A stretch of 33,830 nt of DNA from CAMDPA01 sp050186055 (GTDB lineage: Bacteria > Pseudomonadota > Alphaproteobacteria > Rhizobiales > Hyphomicrobiaceae). Location of the stretch: contig JBFWYV010000013.1 in NCBI GenBank assembly GCA_050186055.1, positions 1-33,830 of the forward strand. Direction: 5' to 3'. A model generated the notes under the pieces. It saw only the letters and a program-made list of their open reading frames with translations, was not told the DNA's origin and made no database searches. The position numbers and the translations under genes were made by a program. Position 1 is the first letter of the stretch, and every line of letters begins with the position of its first letter. Below are positions 15,993 through 23,934 of the stretch, in pieces.

Positions 15993-17762
15993 GTGCCTGC
16001 ACCGACACTCGAGCGAGGGCGGACGCCGGGCCTCAACGGCGGTTGGATCAAGCCGGTCGGTCAGGTTGCCGATACGCTCAAACAGCTCGCTGGATGGAAG
16101 CGATGGCTTGCGGCCGTCACGGCGGGGGCGCTGTCGACCCTTGCCATGCCACCGTTCTTTCTATGGCCGATTCTATTCGTGACCCTGCCTGCGCTGGTCT
16201 GGCTGATCGAAGGTGCGCGCAGCGATGCGCATCGCGATGAGCTTGAATCGGCGGCTGCGTTGGACTGGAAGCCCCCGGCCCGCGCGGCGCTGGCCGGCTG
16301 GCTGTTCGGCTTCGGGTTTCATGTCGCGGGGCTCTATTGGCTGCGCGAGGCGTTCCTAGTGACCGGCGGCAATCTGGCGCTGCTCTGGCCGCTGGGCGTG
16401 ATCGGGCTGCCGGCATACCTGGCACTGTTTCACGCGGCGGCTGCGGCGGCTGCGGCTGCCGTTCCCGGCTCGACTGCGCGGCGCGTGCTGGCCCTGGGGC
16501 TTGCTCTGGCCGTCACCGAATGGCTGCGCGGGCATGTGCTCACAGGCTTTCCCTGGAACGTGCTGGGGATCTCGCTCACCTGGCCGCTGCCGTTGATGCA
16601 GTCGGTATCGGTATTCGGGATCTACGGCCTGACGCTGATTGCCGTCATCGTGTTCGCCATGCCTGCGGCACTGCTCGCCATGCCGGACCGGGGAGCGGGC
16701 GGCAGTGCGGCCGCGGTGATGGTCGCGGCGGCGCCGCTCTGCCTCCTGGCCCTGTTCGGCGCCTACCGGCTGTCGATTCCGGTTCCGCCAAACGTCGCGG
16801 GTGTCCATCTGCGGCTGGTGCAGCCCAACATCCCGCAACGCGCCAAGTGGCAGCAGGAGCGCCAGCGCGAGTTCCTCGACGCCCATATCGCTCTGACGCG
16901 TGTCGGGCTGACGGACACGGCCGCCGCAACCAGCGGCGTTGTATGGAGATCCTGGCCCGGCGATCCCAAGGGGTCGGCGGTGGCTGCGGACGTCCGCCCG
17001 CGAGAACGGCCGACGATTACGCACGTGATCTGGCCGGAAGCGGCGATGCCATTCGTGCCGCTCAGATATCCCGAGGTTCTGGCCGACCTGGGGAAAATGC
17101 TGCCGCGGGGCGCGCAGCTTCTGGCCGGCATCCTGCGCACCGAGGGACGCTGGCCAAACGACGATTTTCGCGCCTTCAACAGCCTGGCCATTTTCAACGA
17201 CGACGGGCAGAACACCGCCGTTTACGACAAGATCCACCTGGTGCCCTTCGGCGAATATCTGCCGTTCCAAGCGGTGCTGGAGAGCATCGGCCTGAAAGCG
17301 CTCACCCGTCAGCGGGGAGGCTTCGCGCCGGGGCCCTCGCCGCGGCCTCTCGTCAAGATTGCCGGCCTGCCGCCTGCCAGCGTGCTGATCTGCTATGAGG
17401 CAGTGTTTCCCGGCGCAGTCGTACAGGGTCCGCAGCGGCCCGGCGTGCTCATCAACGTGACCAACGACGGCTGGTTCGGGAACTCGACGGGGCCGCGGCA
17501 GCACCTGCATCAGGCCCGGCTTCGGACGGTGGAGGAGGGCCTGCCGCTGCTGCGCGTCGCCAACAATGGCATTTCGGCGGTGTTCGATGCCTACGGGCGC
17601 GAACTGGCTCGCCTCGATCTCGATGTGGCGGGCATCATCGATACCCGTTTGCCGGGCGCGATCCCGCCACCGATCTACGCCCGGCTCGGCGACCTCACGT
17701 TCGTGATCCTATGGATTGCCGGCGCAATCGGGCTTTTCATGATGCGTCGACGCGCGGGGTAG
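15993..17762 (+). CDS. lnt: Apolipoprotein N-acyltransferase
   Basis: A 589-residue inner-membrane enzyme that adds the third acyl chain to lipoproteins. An N-terminal set of about six membrane spans (residues 35-270) is followed by a periplasmic nitrilase domain with catalytic Glu349 (W-P-E-A-A-M-P-F), Lys413 (Y-D-K-I-H-L-V-P-F-G-E-Y-L-P) and Cys467 (I-C-Y-E-A-V-F-P), then a final span before R-R-R-A-G. It is longer than the usual 510-550 because of an extra N-terminal segment of about 30 residues and an insert (about 308-340) before the glutamate. The start is GTG 15993 with GAGG just upstream, six bases after the corC stop, so an operon with corC is very likely. Confidence 0.96.
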   Translation: MPAPTLERGRTPGLNGGWIKPVGQVADTLKQLAGWKRWLAAVTAGALSTLAMPPFFLWPILFVTLPALVWLIEGARSDAHRDELESAAALDWKPPARAALAGWLFGFGFHVAGLYWLREAFLVTGGNLALLWPLGVIGLPAYLALFHAAAAAAAAAVPGSTARRVLALGLALAVTEWLRGHVLTGFPWNVLGISLTWPLPLMQSVSVFGIYGLTLIAVIVFAMPAALLAMPDRGAGGSAAAVMVAAAPLCLLALFGAYRLSIPVPPNVAGVHLRLVQPNIPQRAKWQQERQREFLDAHIALTRVGLTDTAAATSGVVWRSWPGDPKGSAVAADVRPRERPTITHVIWPEAAMPFVPLRYPEVLADLGKMLPRGAQLLAGILRTEGRWPNDDFRAFNSLAIFNDDGQNTAVYDKIHLVPFGEYLPFQAVLESIGLKALTRQRGGFAPGPSPRPLVKIAGLPPASVLICYEAVFPGAVVQGPQRPGVLINVTNDGWFGNSTGPRQHLHQARLRTVEEGLPLLRVANNGISAVFDAYGRELARLDLDVAGIIDTRLPGAIPPPIYARLGDLTFVILWIAGAIGLFMMRRRAG

Positions 17763-17967
17763 CCTTGGAGAGGCGGGGCCGATAGCGTAGAAAGAGGGTG
17801 ACAATCCTTGCCATAAAATGCGCTTGCTACAGTCAATAGGGGATGGCGGAGCTGCAAAAACAGGATTGAGTATTCCGTGAAATGATTGACCGCCGGAGGC
17901 GCGAGCACTAGGACAATCGCCGGCTGCGGCGCCCGTTTGAGAATTTGATTGTTGAGGTTTGAATACG

Positions 17968-18429
17968 ATGTCACGCAATGAAGAGGTCGCCGAGGGCGAG
18001 CCCGTGGGTCATGGCGCGCGCCGCGCAAATCCAATCGATGCGCATGTCGGCGGACGGGTTCGGCTTCGCCGCATGCTGCTTAACCTCAGTCAGGAGAAAC
18101 TCGCAGAGCAACTCGGCCTGACATTCCAGCAGGTGCAGAAATACGAGAAGGGAATCAACCGTATCGGCGCCAGCCGGCTGTATGAGCTGGCGCAGTTGCT
18201 CGGCGTCGGCGTGCAATATTTCTACGAAGATGCACCGCTTACGAACTGCACCAACGATGGCCCGGGTTTCGCCGAGCAGACCAGCGACAACTACATCGTC
18301 GACTTCCTCAATACGCGGGAAGGTGTCGAGCTCAATCGTGCATTCCTGAAAATCTCCGATCCCAAGGTCCGGCGTTCCATCCTGGAGATGGTTCGCGCCA
18401 TCGCCAACGAGGACGCTGCTCAAAGCTAA
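17968..18429 (+). CDS. XRE-family HTH regulator (PraR-like)
   Basis: A 153-residue Cro/C1-type regulator. The HTH domain spans about residues 28-84 (V-G-G-R-V-R-L-R-R...L-S-Q-E-K-L-A-E-Q-L-G-L-T-F-Q-Q-V-Q-K-Y-E at its core), and the C-terminal 60 residues resemble the rhizobial regulators found between lnt and metK. PraR of rhizobia, a repressor of quorum-sensing and biofilm genes, belongs to this group as I recall it; orthology is inferred. ATG 17968 has GAGG 10 bases upstream; a TTG at 17959 has it 1 base away and is unlikely. A 205-base gap from lnt and a 189-base gap to metK suggest its own promoter. Confidence 0.9.
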   Translation: MSRNEEVAEGEPVGHGARRANPIDAHVGGRVRLRRMLLNLSQEKLAEQLGLTFQQVQKYEKGINRIGASRLYELAQLLGVGVQYFYEDAPLTNCTNDGPGFAEQTSDNYIVDFLNTREGVELNRAFLKISDPKVRRSILEMVRAIANEDAAQS

Positions 18430-18457
18430 GCCCGCCGGTGTGGGAGCGAATCCGGTT

Positions 18458-18603
18458 CTGCACGCTGCAGGATTGGGGAGCTTCCCAATCTTGACCCGCG
18501 TTGCAAAGGCTGCAAGAACCGCCGCAGCCGAACTCCTCGAAGCAGACCGATGCGGGATCGGAGCTGCAATATCAACCTCTACGACCGGGTTGTCGTCGAC
18601 CCG
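18458..18603 (+). promoter_or_regulatory. Structured metK leader (candidate cis-regulatory RNA)
   Basis: The 189-base gap before metK contains a chain of stems. They are 18458-18470 (CTGCA/TGCAG), directly abutting 18471-18490 (GATTGGG/CCCAATC, near-perfect 20-base palindrome), then 18501-18515 (TTGCA/TGCAA), 18542-18567 (GCAG and CCGAT arms), and 18586-18603 (CGGGT/ACCCG), which ends one base before the AGGGAG Shine-Dalgarno (18605-18610). I could not match it to SAM-II or SAM/SAH riboswitch consensus from memory. High GC makes some chance stems expected. Confidence 0.35.
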
Positions 18604-18618
18604 CAGGGAGAAAGTGAC

Positions 18619-19881
18619 GTGGCGCGCAAAGACTACCTGTTCACCAGCGAATCCGTTTCCGAGGGGCATCCGGACAAGGTCAGCGACCAGATCTCCGACG
18701 CTATCCTGGACGCTTTTCTCGAAAACGACCTGGCACTCGGCATTGCCGACAGCAGCGCCGTCAACACGCGCCTCGGCTGCGAGACGCTGACAACCACCAA
18801 CAAGATCGTCATCGCCGGCGAAGGCCGTGGCCAGGCGCCGCTGTTCCAGAAGTACGGCAGCAGCGCCGTGGTCAACCGCGAGCTCCTGACCGAGATCGCC
18901 CGGAAGGTGGTCAAGGACATCGGCTATGATCAGGAAGGCTTCTCGTATCACGGCGCCGATGTCGATGTGCTCCTGCACGGCCAGTCACCCGACATCGCGA
19001 TGGGGGTCGACGAGAAGAAGGGCGAGGAAGGCGCCGGCGACCAGGGCATGATGTTCGGGTTCGCGTGCACCGAGAGCGAGGTCTACGAGAAGGGCTCGTT
19101 CATGCCCGCGCCGATCTTCTTCTCGCACAAGATCCTCAAGATCCTGGCCGATAAGCGCCGCACAGGCGAACTCGCCGATCTGCAGCCAGACTCAAAGAGC
19201 CAGGTCACCGTGCGCTACGAAAACGGCCAGCCGGTGGGCGCCACCAAGGTGGTGGTGTCGACCCAGCACAACGCCGAAACCCGCAATGGCCAGAAGTACA
19301 CGCCGGCCATGGTGCGCGACCTGATCGCAGATACGGTTGCATCCGCACTCCCCGCCGGCTGGATGCCGAAGGAGGAGAACTTCCTCGTCAACCCGACCGG
19401 CAATTTCGTCGTCGGCGGACCTGACGGAGACTGCGGCCTTACCGGACGCAAGATCATCGTCGATACCTATGGCGGGTATGCCCCGCACGGCGGCGGCGCC
19501 TTCTCCGGCAAGGATCCGACCAAGGTGGACCGTTCCGCAGCGTACGCCGCCCGCTATCTCGCCAAGAACGTCGTTGCCGCCGGTCTCGCCGAGCGTTGCA
19601 TGATCCAGGTGGCCTATGCGATCGGCGTAGCAGATCCGATGTCGGTCTACGTGGACACCCAGGGAACCGGCAAGGTCGACGACGCCAAGCTGGAAATGGT
19701 TCTGACCGAACTGTTCCCGCTCCGCCCCACCAACATCCGCCGCAAGCTGCAGCTCAACAAGCCGATCTACCGGCGCACGGCGGCCTATGGTCACTTCGGG
19801 CGGGCGCCCGAAGCCGACGGCGGCTTCTCCTGGGAGCGGACCGACCTTGCGGCCGAGATCAAGAAGGCGGTCGGCGCCTGA
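18619..19881 (+). CDS. metK: S-adenosylmethionine synthetase
   Basis: A 420-residue methionine adenosyltransferase making SAM from methionine and ATP. It opens with Y-L-F-T-S-E-S-V-S-E-G-H-P-D-K (catalytic His17, Asp19). Further landmarks are the G-A-G-D-Q-G-M-M-F-G ATP/flexible-loop segment around 136-145 and the G-G-G-A-F-S-G-K-D loop at 291-299. Length is right for the alphaproteobacterial form (longer than the 384 residues of E. coli). The start is GTG 18619, with AGGGAG at 18605-18610 eight bases upstream; the frame is open back to 18550 but that part is leader. It is followed by a strong terminator at 19937-19969 that abuts trmB. Confidence 0.97.
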   Translation: MARKDYLFTSESVSEGHPDKVSDQISDAILDAFLENDLALGIADSSAVNTRLGCETLTTTNKIVIAGEGRGQAPLFQKYGSSAVVNRELLTEIARKVVKDIGYDQEGFSYHGADVDVLLHGQSPDIAMGVDEKKGEEGAGDQGMMFGFACTESEVYEKGSFMPAPIFFSHKILKILADKRRTGELADLQPDSKSQVTVRYENGQPVGATKVVVSTQHNAETRNGQKYTPAMVRDLIADTVASALPAGWMPKEENFLVNPTGNFVVGGPDGDCGLTGRKIIVDTYGGYAPHGGGAFSGKDPTKVDRSAAYAARYLAKNVVAAGLAERCMIQVAYAIGVADPMSVYVDTQGTGKVDDAKLEMVLTELFPLRPTNIRRKLQLNKPIYRRTAAYGHFGRAPEADGGFSWERTDLAAEIKKAVGA

Positions 19882-19936
19882 CGACGCCTGAAGCCGGGGC
19901 ACGCTCGGTTGCGGGCGGCCTCTCCCAATGACATGC

Positions 19937-19969
19937 AGTCGGGCAGAAAACTGCCCGGCTGTTTTATTT
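19937..19969 (+). terminator. Rho-independent terminator between metK and trmB
   Basis: Ten base pairs (19937-19946 with 19951-19960, one G-T wobble, core CGGGCAG/CTGCCCG) close an AAAA loop, followed by GTTTTATTT. It lies 56 bases after metK and ends four bases before the trmB ATG, so it may act as an attenuator controlling trmB read-through. Confidence 0.85.
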
Positions 19970-19973
19970 CACG

Positions 19974-20687
19974 ATGTCGGACGACGCTCACAAATTGGCT
20001 GATGCTTCACGCGAGCTGCGCTCGTTCGGGCGGAAGCGCGGAAGAAAGATCAGTGCACGCCAGAGGCGGCTGGTCGATGAGTTGCTGCCAACCCTCTCGT
20101 TGCCGCTCTCGGAGCCTGCGATCGATCCGGCGAAGCTGTTCGGCATCAACGTGCGGGACGTCTGGCTGGAGATCGGCTTCGGCGGTGCCGAGCATCTGAT
20201 CTGGCAGGCGGAGCATCACCCGGACGTCGGCTTCATCGGCTGCGAACCGTTCGAGGACGGCGTCGTCAAGGCGCTGTCGGCGATCGAGGCCAAGGCGCTC
20301 GCCAACGTCAGGCTGCACGCAGGCGATGCCCGCGATATCCTGCGGCGTCTGCCGGATGCATCGATCGGCCGGGTGTTCGTCCTGTTCCCGGACCCGTGGC
20401 CCAAGCGCCGGCACATCAAGCGCCGGCTTCTCTCGGCGGCGACGTTCCATCTGCTGTCGCTGGTGATGCGATCGGGCGCGCAGCTAAGAGTGGCGACCGA
20501 TATCGGCGACTATGCCCGCACGATACTGATCGCGGCGCAGACCGCGCCTTGCCTGCACTGGCTCGCGCGCTCGGCGGATGACTGGCGCCGCCGGCCCGGC
20601 GACTGGCCTCAAACTCGCTACGAGCAAAAGGCGTTGCGCGAGGGAAGGCGCCCCTATTTCCTGACATTTTCGCGGACGCCTCGCTGA
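19974..20687 (+). CDS. trmB: tRNA (guanine-N7)-methyltransferase TrmB
   Basis: A 237-residue SAM-dependent enzyme making m7G46 in tRNA. The SAM-binding motif W-L-E-I-G-F-G-G-A-E-H is at about residues 63-73, followed by I-G-C-E-P-F, and the catalytic/tRNA-binding signature F-P-D-P-W-P-K-R-R-H-I-K-R-R is near residues 140-153. The basic N-terminal S-F-G-R-K-R-G-R-K is typical. ATG 19974 is the only reasonable start, but it has no Shine-Dalgarno because a terminator hairpin and T tract occupy that position. An in-frame TTG at 19995 also lacks one. trmB is therefore probably translated weakly or leaderless, or read through from metK. Confidence 0.95.
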   Translation: MSDDAHKLADASRELRSFGRKRGRKISARQRRLVDELLPTLSLPLSEPAIDPAKLFGINVRDVWLEIGFGGAEHLIWQAEHHPDVGFIGCEPFEDGVVKALSAIEAKALANVRLHAGDARDILRRLPDASIGRVFVLFPDPWPKRRHIKRRLLSAATFHLLSLVMRSGAQLRVATDIGDYARTILIAAQTAPCLHWLARSADDWRRRPGDWPQTRYEQKALREGRRPYFLTFSRTPR

Positions 20688-20763
20688 GGGCCACCTGCGA
20701 CAGCGAGGCCCCATGGCTTTTCAACGCACTTAACGATTTTGCCAACAAACAGTCAAATTGCAC

Positions 20764-20792
20764 TTGCTTTGGGCAACCCGTTCACGTATGTT
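20764..20792 (+). promoter_or_regulatory. Possible sigma-70 promoter of the rimP-nusA-infB operon
   Basis: TTGCTT (20764-20769) and TATGTT (20787-20792) are separated by 17 bases, and would start transcription near 20799, just before the leader hairpin. The -35 matches consensus at only three of six positions, so this is tentative. Confidence 0.35.
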
Positions 20793-20799
20793 TGACTTG

Positions 20800-20856
20800 C
20801 TCATGATCATCTCAACTTCGGGAGTGGGCCCCTGCGGGGTCCGCTCTTTTTGTTTT
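20800..20856 (+). terminator. rimP leader attenuator/terminator
   Basis: An 11-bp stem (20822-20832 with 20836-20846, two G-T wobbles, GAGTGGGCCCC arm) closes a three-base loop and is followed by TTTTTGTTTT (20847-20856). It lies 55 bases before the rimP start and downstream of the possible promoter, not right after trmB. That is the arrangement of the alphaproteobacterial rimP-leader attenuator I recall from comparative work. Simple termination of trmB transcripts is the alternative. Confidence 0.7.
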
Positions 20857-20911
20857 GATGCTGTCATGACCGGGGTTTACCGAGAGACTTTGCAGCGGTT
20901 TTGGGCACCAT

Positions 20912-21526
20912 ATGGACGTCGAGAATGATCGCGCTGCTGGCAAGCGCTTCATTCGAGAAACCGGTCTAGCTGCCGAGATCGCCGGAATTGCCGAACCGGT
21001 GCTCGAGGGGCTTGGATTCCGCCTCGTCCGGGTCCAGGTTAGCGGCCGTGACGGCGTGACGATCCAGATCATGGCCGAACGACCCGACGGAACGATGACG
21101 ATCGAGGACTGCGAGGCCGTATCGCGCGATCTGTCCGCGGTGCTCGACACGTTCGATCCGGTGCACGGCAGCTATCGTCTGGAAGTGTCTTCCCCGGGCA
21201 TCGACCGGCCCCTGGTCCGGCCGAGCGACTTCGAGGACTGGCAGGGCTCCGAGGCGCGGATCGAGCTGAAGGAAGCGGTCGGCGGACGCAAGCGCTGGCG
21301 CGGCGAACTCGAGGGTTTCGAAGACGGCGAAGTTCGCCTGATCTGCGATATCGAGGGCGAGGATGGAGCGACGAGCCGGCAGGTGGTCGGCTTTCCGGTC
21401 GCATTGATCGCAGATGCCAAGTTGGTGATGACAGACGATCTCATCCGGAATGCGCTCGCCAGATCGAACCGGGAGAGGAAGGCTGCCCGTCAGTCCAAAC
21501 GCAGACCGGCAGACCGAATTGAATAG
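20912..21526 (+). CDS. rimP: Ribosome maturation factor RimP
   Basis: A 204-residue RimP, which binds free 30S subunits and is needed for their maturation. The N-terminal alpha/beta domain has E-P-V-L-E-G-L-G-F-R-L-V-R-V-Q. The domain junction has the signature Y-R-L-E-V-S-S-P-G-I-D-R-P-L (about residues 88-101), and the C-terminal part is SH3-like (about 103-175). The last 30 residues are basic and unconserved, common in rhizobial homologues. ATG 20912 follows the attenuator by 55 bases. It heads the rimP-nusA-ylxR-infB operon, 20 bases before nusA. Confidence 0.95.
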   Translation: MDVENDRAAGKRFIRETGLAAEIAGIAEPVLEGLGFRLVRVQVSGRDGVTIQIMAERPDGTMTIEDCEAVSRDLSAVLDTFDPVHGSYRLEVSSPGIDRPLVRPSDFEDWQGSEARIELKEAVGGRKRWRGELEGFEDGEVRLICDIEGEDGATSRQVVGFPVALIADAKLVMTDDLIRNALARSNRERKAARQSKRRPADRIE

Positions 21527-21546
21527 GCAGTAGGAGAGCAGGGCCA

Positions 21547-23193
21547 ATGGCAATTGCAGGTGTCAGCGCCAACCGGCTGGAGCTGTTGCAGATCGCGGAT
21601 GCGGTCGCCCGCGAGAAGGCAATCGACCGCAAGATCGTCATCCAGGCCATGGAGGATGCGATCCAGAAAGCCGCGAAGTCCCGCTATGGCGCAGAGAACG
21701 ACATCCGCTGCGAGATCGATACCCGGACGGGCGAAACTCGCCTGACACGGGTCGAGACCGTCGTCGAGACCGTGGAGAACGACGCGACGCAGATCAGCCT
21801 GGAGGATGCGCGCAAGCGCAAGCCGGATGCACAGATCGGCGACGAATTCACCGAGGGCCTGCCGCCGCTCGATTTCGGACGGGTCGCGGCGCAGAACGCC
21901 AAGCAGGTGATCGTCCAGAAGGTGCGCGACGCCGAGCGCGAACGTCAGTTCAACGAATACAAGGACCGCGTCGGCGATATCGCCAATGGAACGGTCAAGC
22001 GGGTCGAGTACGGCAATGTCATCGTCGATCTGGGCCGGGCGGAAGCCATCATCCGGCGCGACGAGATGATCCCGCGCGAGAACGTGCGCTATGGCGACCG
22101 CATCCGCGCCTATATCTATGACGTGCGGCGCGAACAGCGCGGACCGCAGATCTTCCTGTCGCGTGCGCGGCCGGAGTTCATGTCCAAGCTGTTCGCGATG
22201 GAGGTGCCGGAGATCTACGAGGGTACCGTCGAGATCAAGTCGGTTGCCCGCGATCCCGGCTCGAGAGCGAAGATTGCGGTCATTTCGAGCGATTCCTCGA
22301 TCGATCCGGTCGGCGCGTGCGTGGGTATGCGCGGACAGCGTGTGCAGGCGGTGGTCAACGAGCTGCAAGGCGAGAAGGTCGACATCATCCAGTGGAAGCA
22401 GGACGCGGCCGAGTTCATCGTCAATGCGCTGGCGCCGGCAGAAGTCAGCAAGGTGGTGCTGGACGAGGACTCCGACCGGATCGAGGTGGTGGTGCCGGAG
22501 AACCAGCTTTCGCTGGCGATCGGACGACGCGGCCAGAACGTCCGTCTGGCTTCGCAGCTCACCGGCTGGGACATCGATATCCTGACCGAGGCCGAGGAAA
22601 GCGAGCGGCGCCAGAAGGAGTTCGCCGAGCGCTCGCAGCTGTTCATGGAAGCGCTTGACGTCGACGAGGTGATCGCCCAACTGCTGGTGACGGAAGGCTT
22701 CGCCACGGTGGAGGAAGTCGCCTACGTCGACGAGACGGAAATCGCGCATATCGAAGGCTTCGACGAGGGCACGGCAATGGAGATCCAGGCGCGTGCCCGC
22801 GAGTACCTCGAAAAGCTCGAGGCAGAGCGTGACTCGAAGCGTCGGGAGCTGGGTGTCGCCGACGAGATGGCGCAGGTCTCCGGCGTGACCACCTTGATGA
22901 TGGTGCGGCTCGGCGAGAACGGGATCAAGACGGTCGAGGATCTGGCCGACTGCGCCACCGACGACCTGGTCGGATGGACCGAGCGCAAGAAGGAAAAGGG
23001 CGCCGAGCCGATCCGGCACAAGGGCATCCTCGATGGTCTCGAGATCAGCCGCAAGGATGCGGAGGACATGATCATGTCGGCGCGAATCGTGGCCGGATGG
23101 ATCAAGCCTGAAGACCTGATAGCGCCGGAGGCCGAAGCCGAGGCGCTGCCCGAGGCCGATGCTGCCGGCGCAGAGCCGGCGCCCGGCGTCTGA
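21547..23193 (+). CDS. nusA: Transcription termination/antitermination factor NusA
   Basis: A 548-residue NusA that binds RNA polymerase and modulates pausing, termination and antitermination. The N-terminal polymerase-binding domain (about 1-135) is followed by an S1 domain (about 135-205), KH1 (about 205-300, with E-I-x-x-G-T-V-E-I-K) and KH2 (about 300-365, S-L-A-I-G-R-R-G-Q-N-V-R-L-A). Two C-terminal helix-hairpin repeats (about 370-510) and an acidic Ala/Glu tail end it. ATG 21547 has an AGGAG a short distance upstream. It lies 20 bases after rimP and 39 before ylxR, so the operon is intact. Confidence 0.97.
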   Translation: MAIAGVSANRLELLQIADAVAREKAIDRKIVIQAMEDAIQKAAKSRYGAENDIRCEIDTRTGETRLTRVETVVETVENDATQISLEDARKRKPDAQIGDEFTEGLPPLDFGRVAAQNAKQVIVQKVRDAERERQFNEYKDRVGDIANGTVKRVEYGNVIVDLGRAEAIIRRDEMIPRENVRYGDRIRAYIYDVRREQRGPQIFLSRARPEFMSKLFAMEVPEIYEGTVEIKSVARDPGSRAKIAVISSDSSIDPVGACVGMRGQRVQAVVNELQGEKVDIIQWKQDAAEFIVNALAPAEVSKVVLDEDSDRIEVVVPENQLSLAIGRRGQNVRLASQLTGWDIDILTEAEESERRQKEFAERSQLFMEALDVDEVIAQLLVTEGFATVEEVAYVDETEIAHIEGFDEGTAMEIQARAREYLEKLEAERDSKRRELGVADEMAQVSGVTTLMMVRLGENGIKTVEDLADCATDDLVGWTERKKEKGAEPIRHKGILDGLEISRKDAEDMIMSARIVAGWIKPEDLIAPEAEAEALPEADAAGAEPAPGV

Positions 23194-23232
23194 CCGGCGA
23201 CGAAGCCATGAACGAGAGGTGGACATACGCAG

Positions 23233-23934
23233 ATGGGTCTCACGGCGCACACGAAAGCTGGCAGGAGGCAGGGCGACAGCCCGCTCCGGACCTGCGTCGT
23301 CGCGCGCACGAGACATCCTGCGGATGAACTCATCCGGTTCGTCCTCTCGCCCGACGGCGACATAGTCCCGGATCTCGCCTGCCGGCTGCCCGGCCGGGGC
23401 GTCTGGGTCGGCTGCGATCGCGCGACCATTGCGAAGGCTGCCAAATCGGGGGCTTTCAACCGAAGCCTGAAATGCCATGTCAAAGTGCCGGGCGATCTGG
23501 CGGAGATCGTCGAGCGGCTGCTGGTGCGGCGGACCTGCGATGCGCTGGCCCTCGCCAACAAGGCGGGACTTGTCAGCGCCGGCGCCACCCGGGTCGAGAC
23601 CGAGATCAGGTCAGGGACACCCGCTGCACTTGTCCATGCAATCGAGGGCTCGCCGGACGGCATAGTGAAGCTGGACCGGCAGTTTCGGGCGATGTGCCGC
23701 GACGCCGGAAAGGCGGCACGGATCATCCGCGATCTTTCCAGTGCCGAATTGAGCTTGGCCTTAGGCCGGTCAAATGTGGTACATGCTGCGCTCAAGAGTG
23801 GCGGCGCGGCCGAATTGTTCATTTCCGAGGCCCTGCGCCTGCGGCGCTATCGGGCCGGTGTCTCCGAGCAATCTGCCAACATGGCTGCCGGACATTCCGC
23901 CGGACCAGTCAAGTCGAACACAGGTAAGGTATGA
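23233..23934 (+). CDS. YlxR-type RNA-binding protein with L7Ae-like C-terminus
   Basis: A 233-residue protein. Residues 15-90 are a YlxR (DUF448) domain: R-T-C-V-V-A-R, then L-I-R-F-V and P-G-R-G-V-W-V motifs. Residues 95-195 resemble the ribosomal L7Ae/L30e-like extension common in alphaproteobacteria. The role is probably RNA binding linked to initiation or nucleoid-associated regulation; it is not firmly known. It overlaps infB by ATGA (23931-23934), implying translational coupling. ATG 23233 gives the expected N-terminus. Confidence 0.88.
   Translation: MGLTAHTKAGRRQGDSPLRTCVVARTRHPADELIRFVLSPDGDIVPDLACRLPGRGVWVGCDRATIAKAAKSGAFNRSLKCHVKVPGDLAEIVERLLVRRTCDALALANKAGLVSAGATRVETEIRSGTPAALVHAIEGSPDGIVKLDRQFRAMCRDAGKAARIIRDLSSAELSLALGRSNVVHAALKSGGAAELFISEALRLRRYRAGVSEQSANMAAGHSAGPVKSNTGKV

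Noticed and set aside
18430..18618. SAM-II or SAM/SAH riboswitch before metK
   Set aside because: I could not align the remembered consensus elements to this leader, so I only report a structured leader; a covariance-model search would decide.
21490..23478. 662-codon open frame antisense to nusA
   Set aside because: It mirrors nusA codon periodicity in a high-GC genome, has His/Arg/Leu-rich composition and no recognisable motif, and nusA itself is certain.
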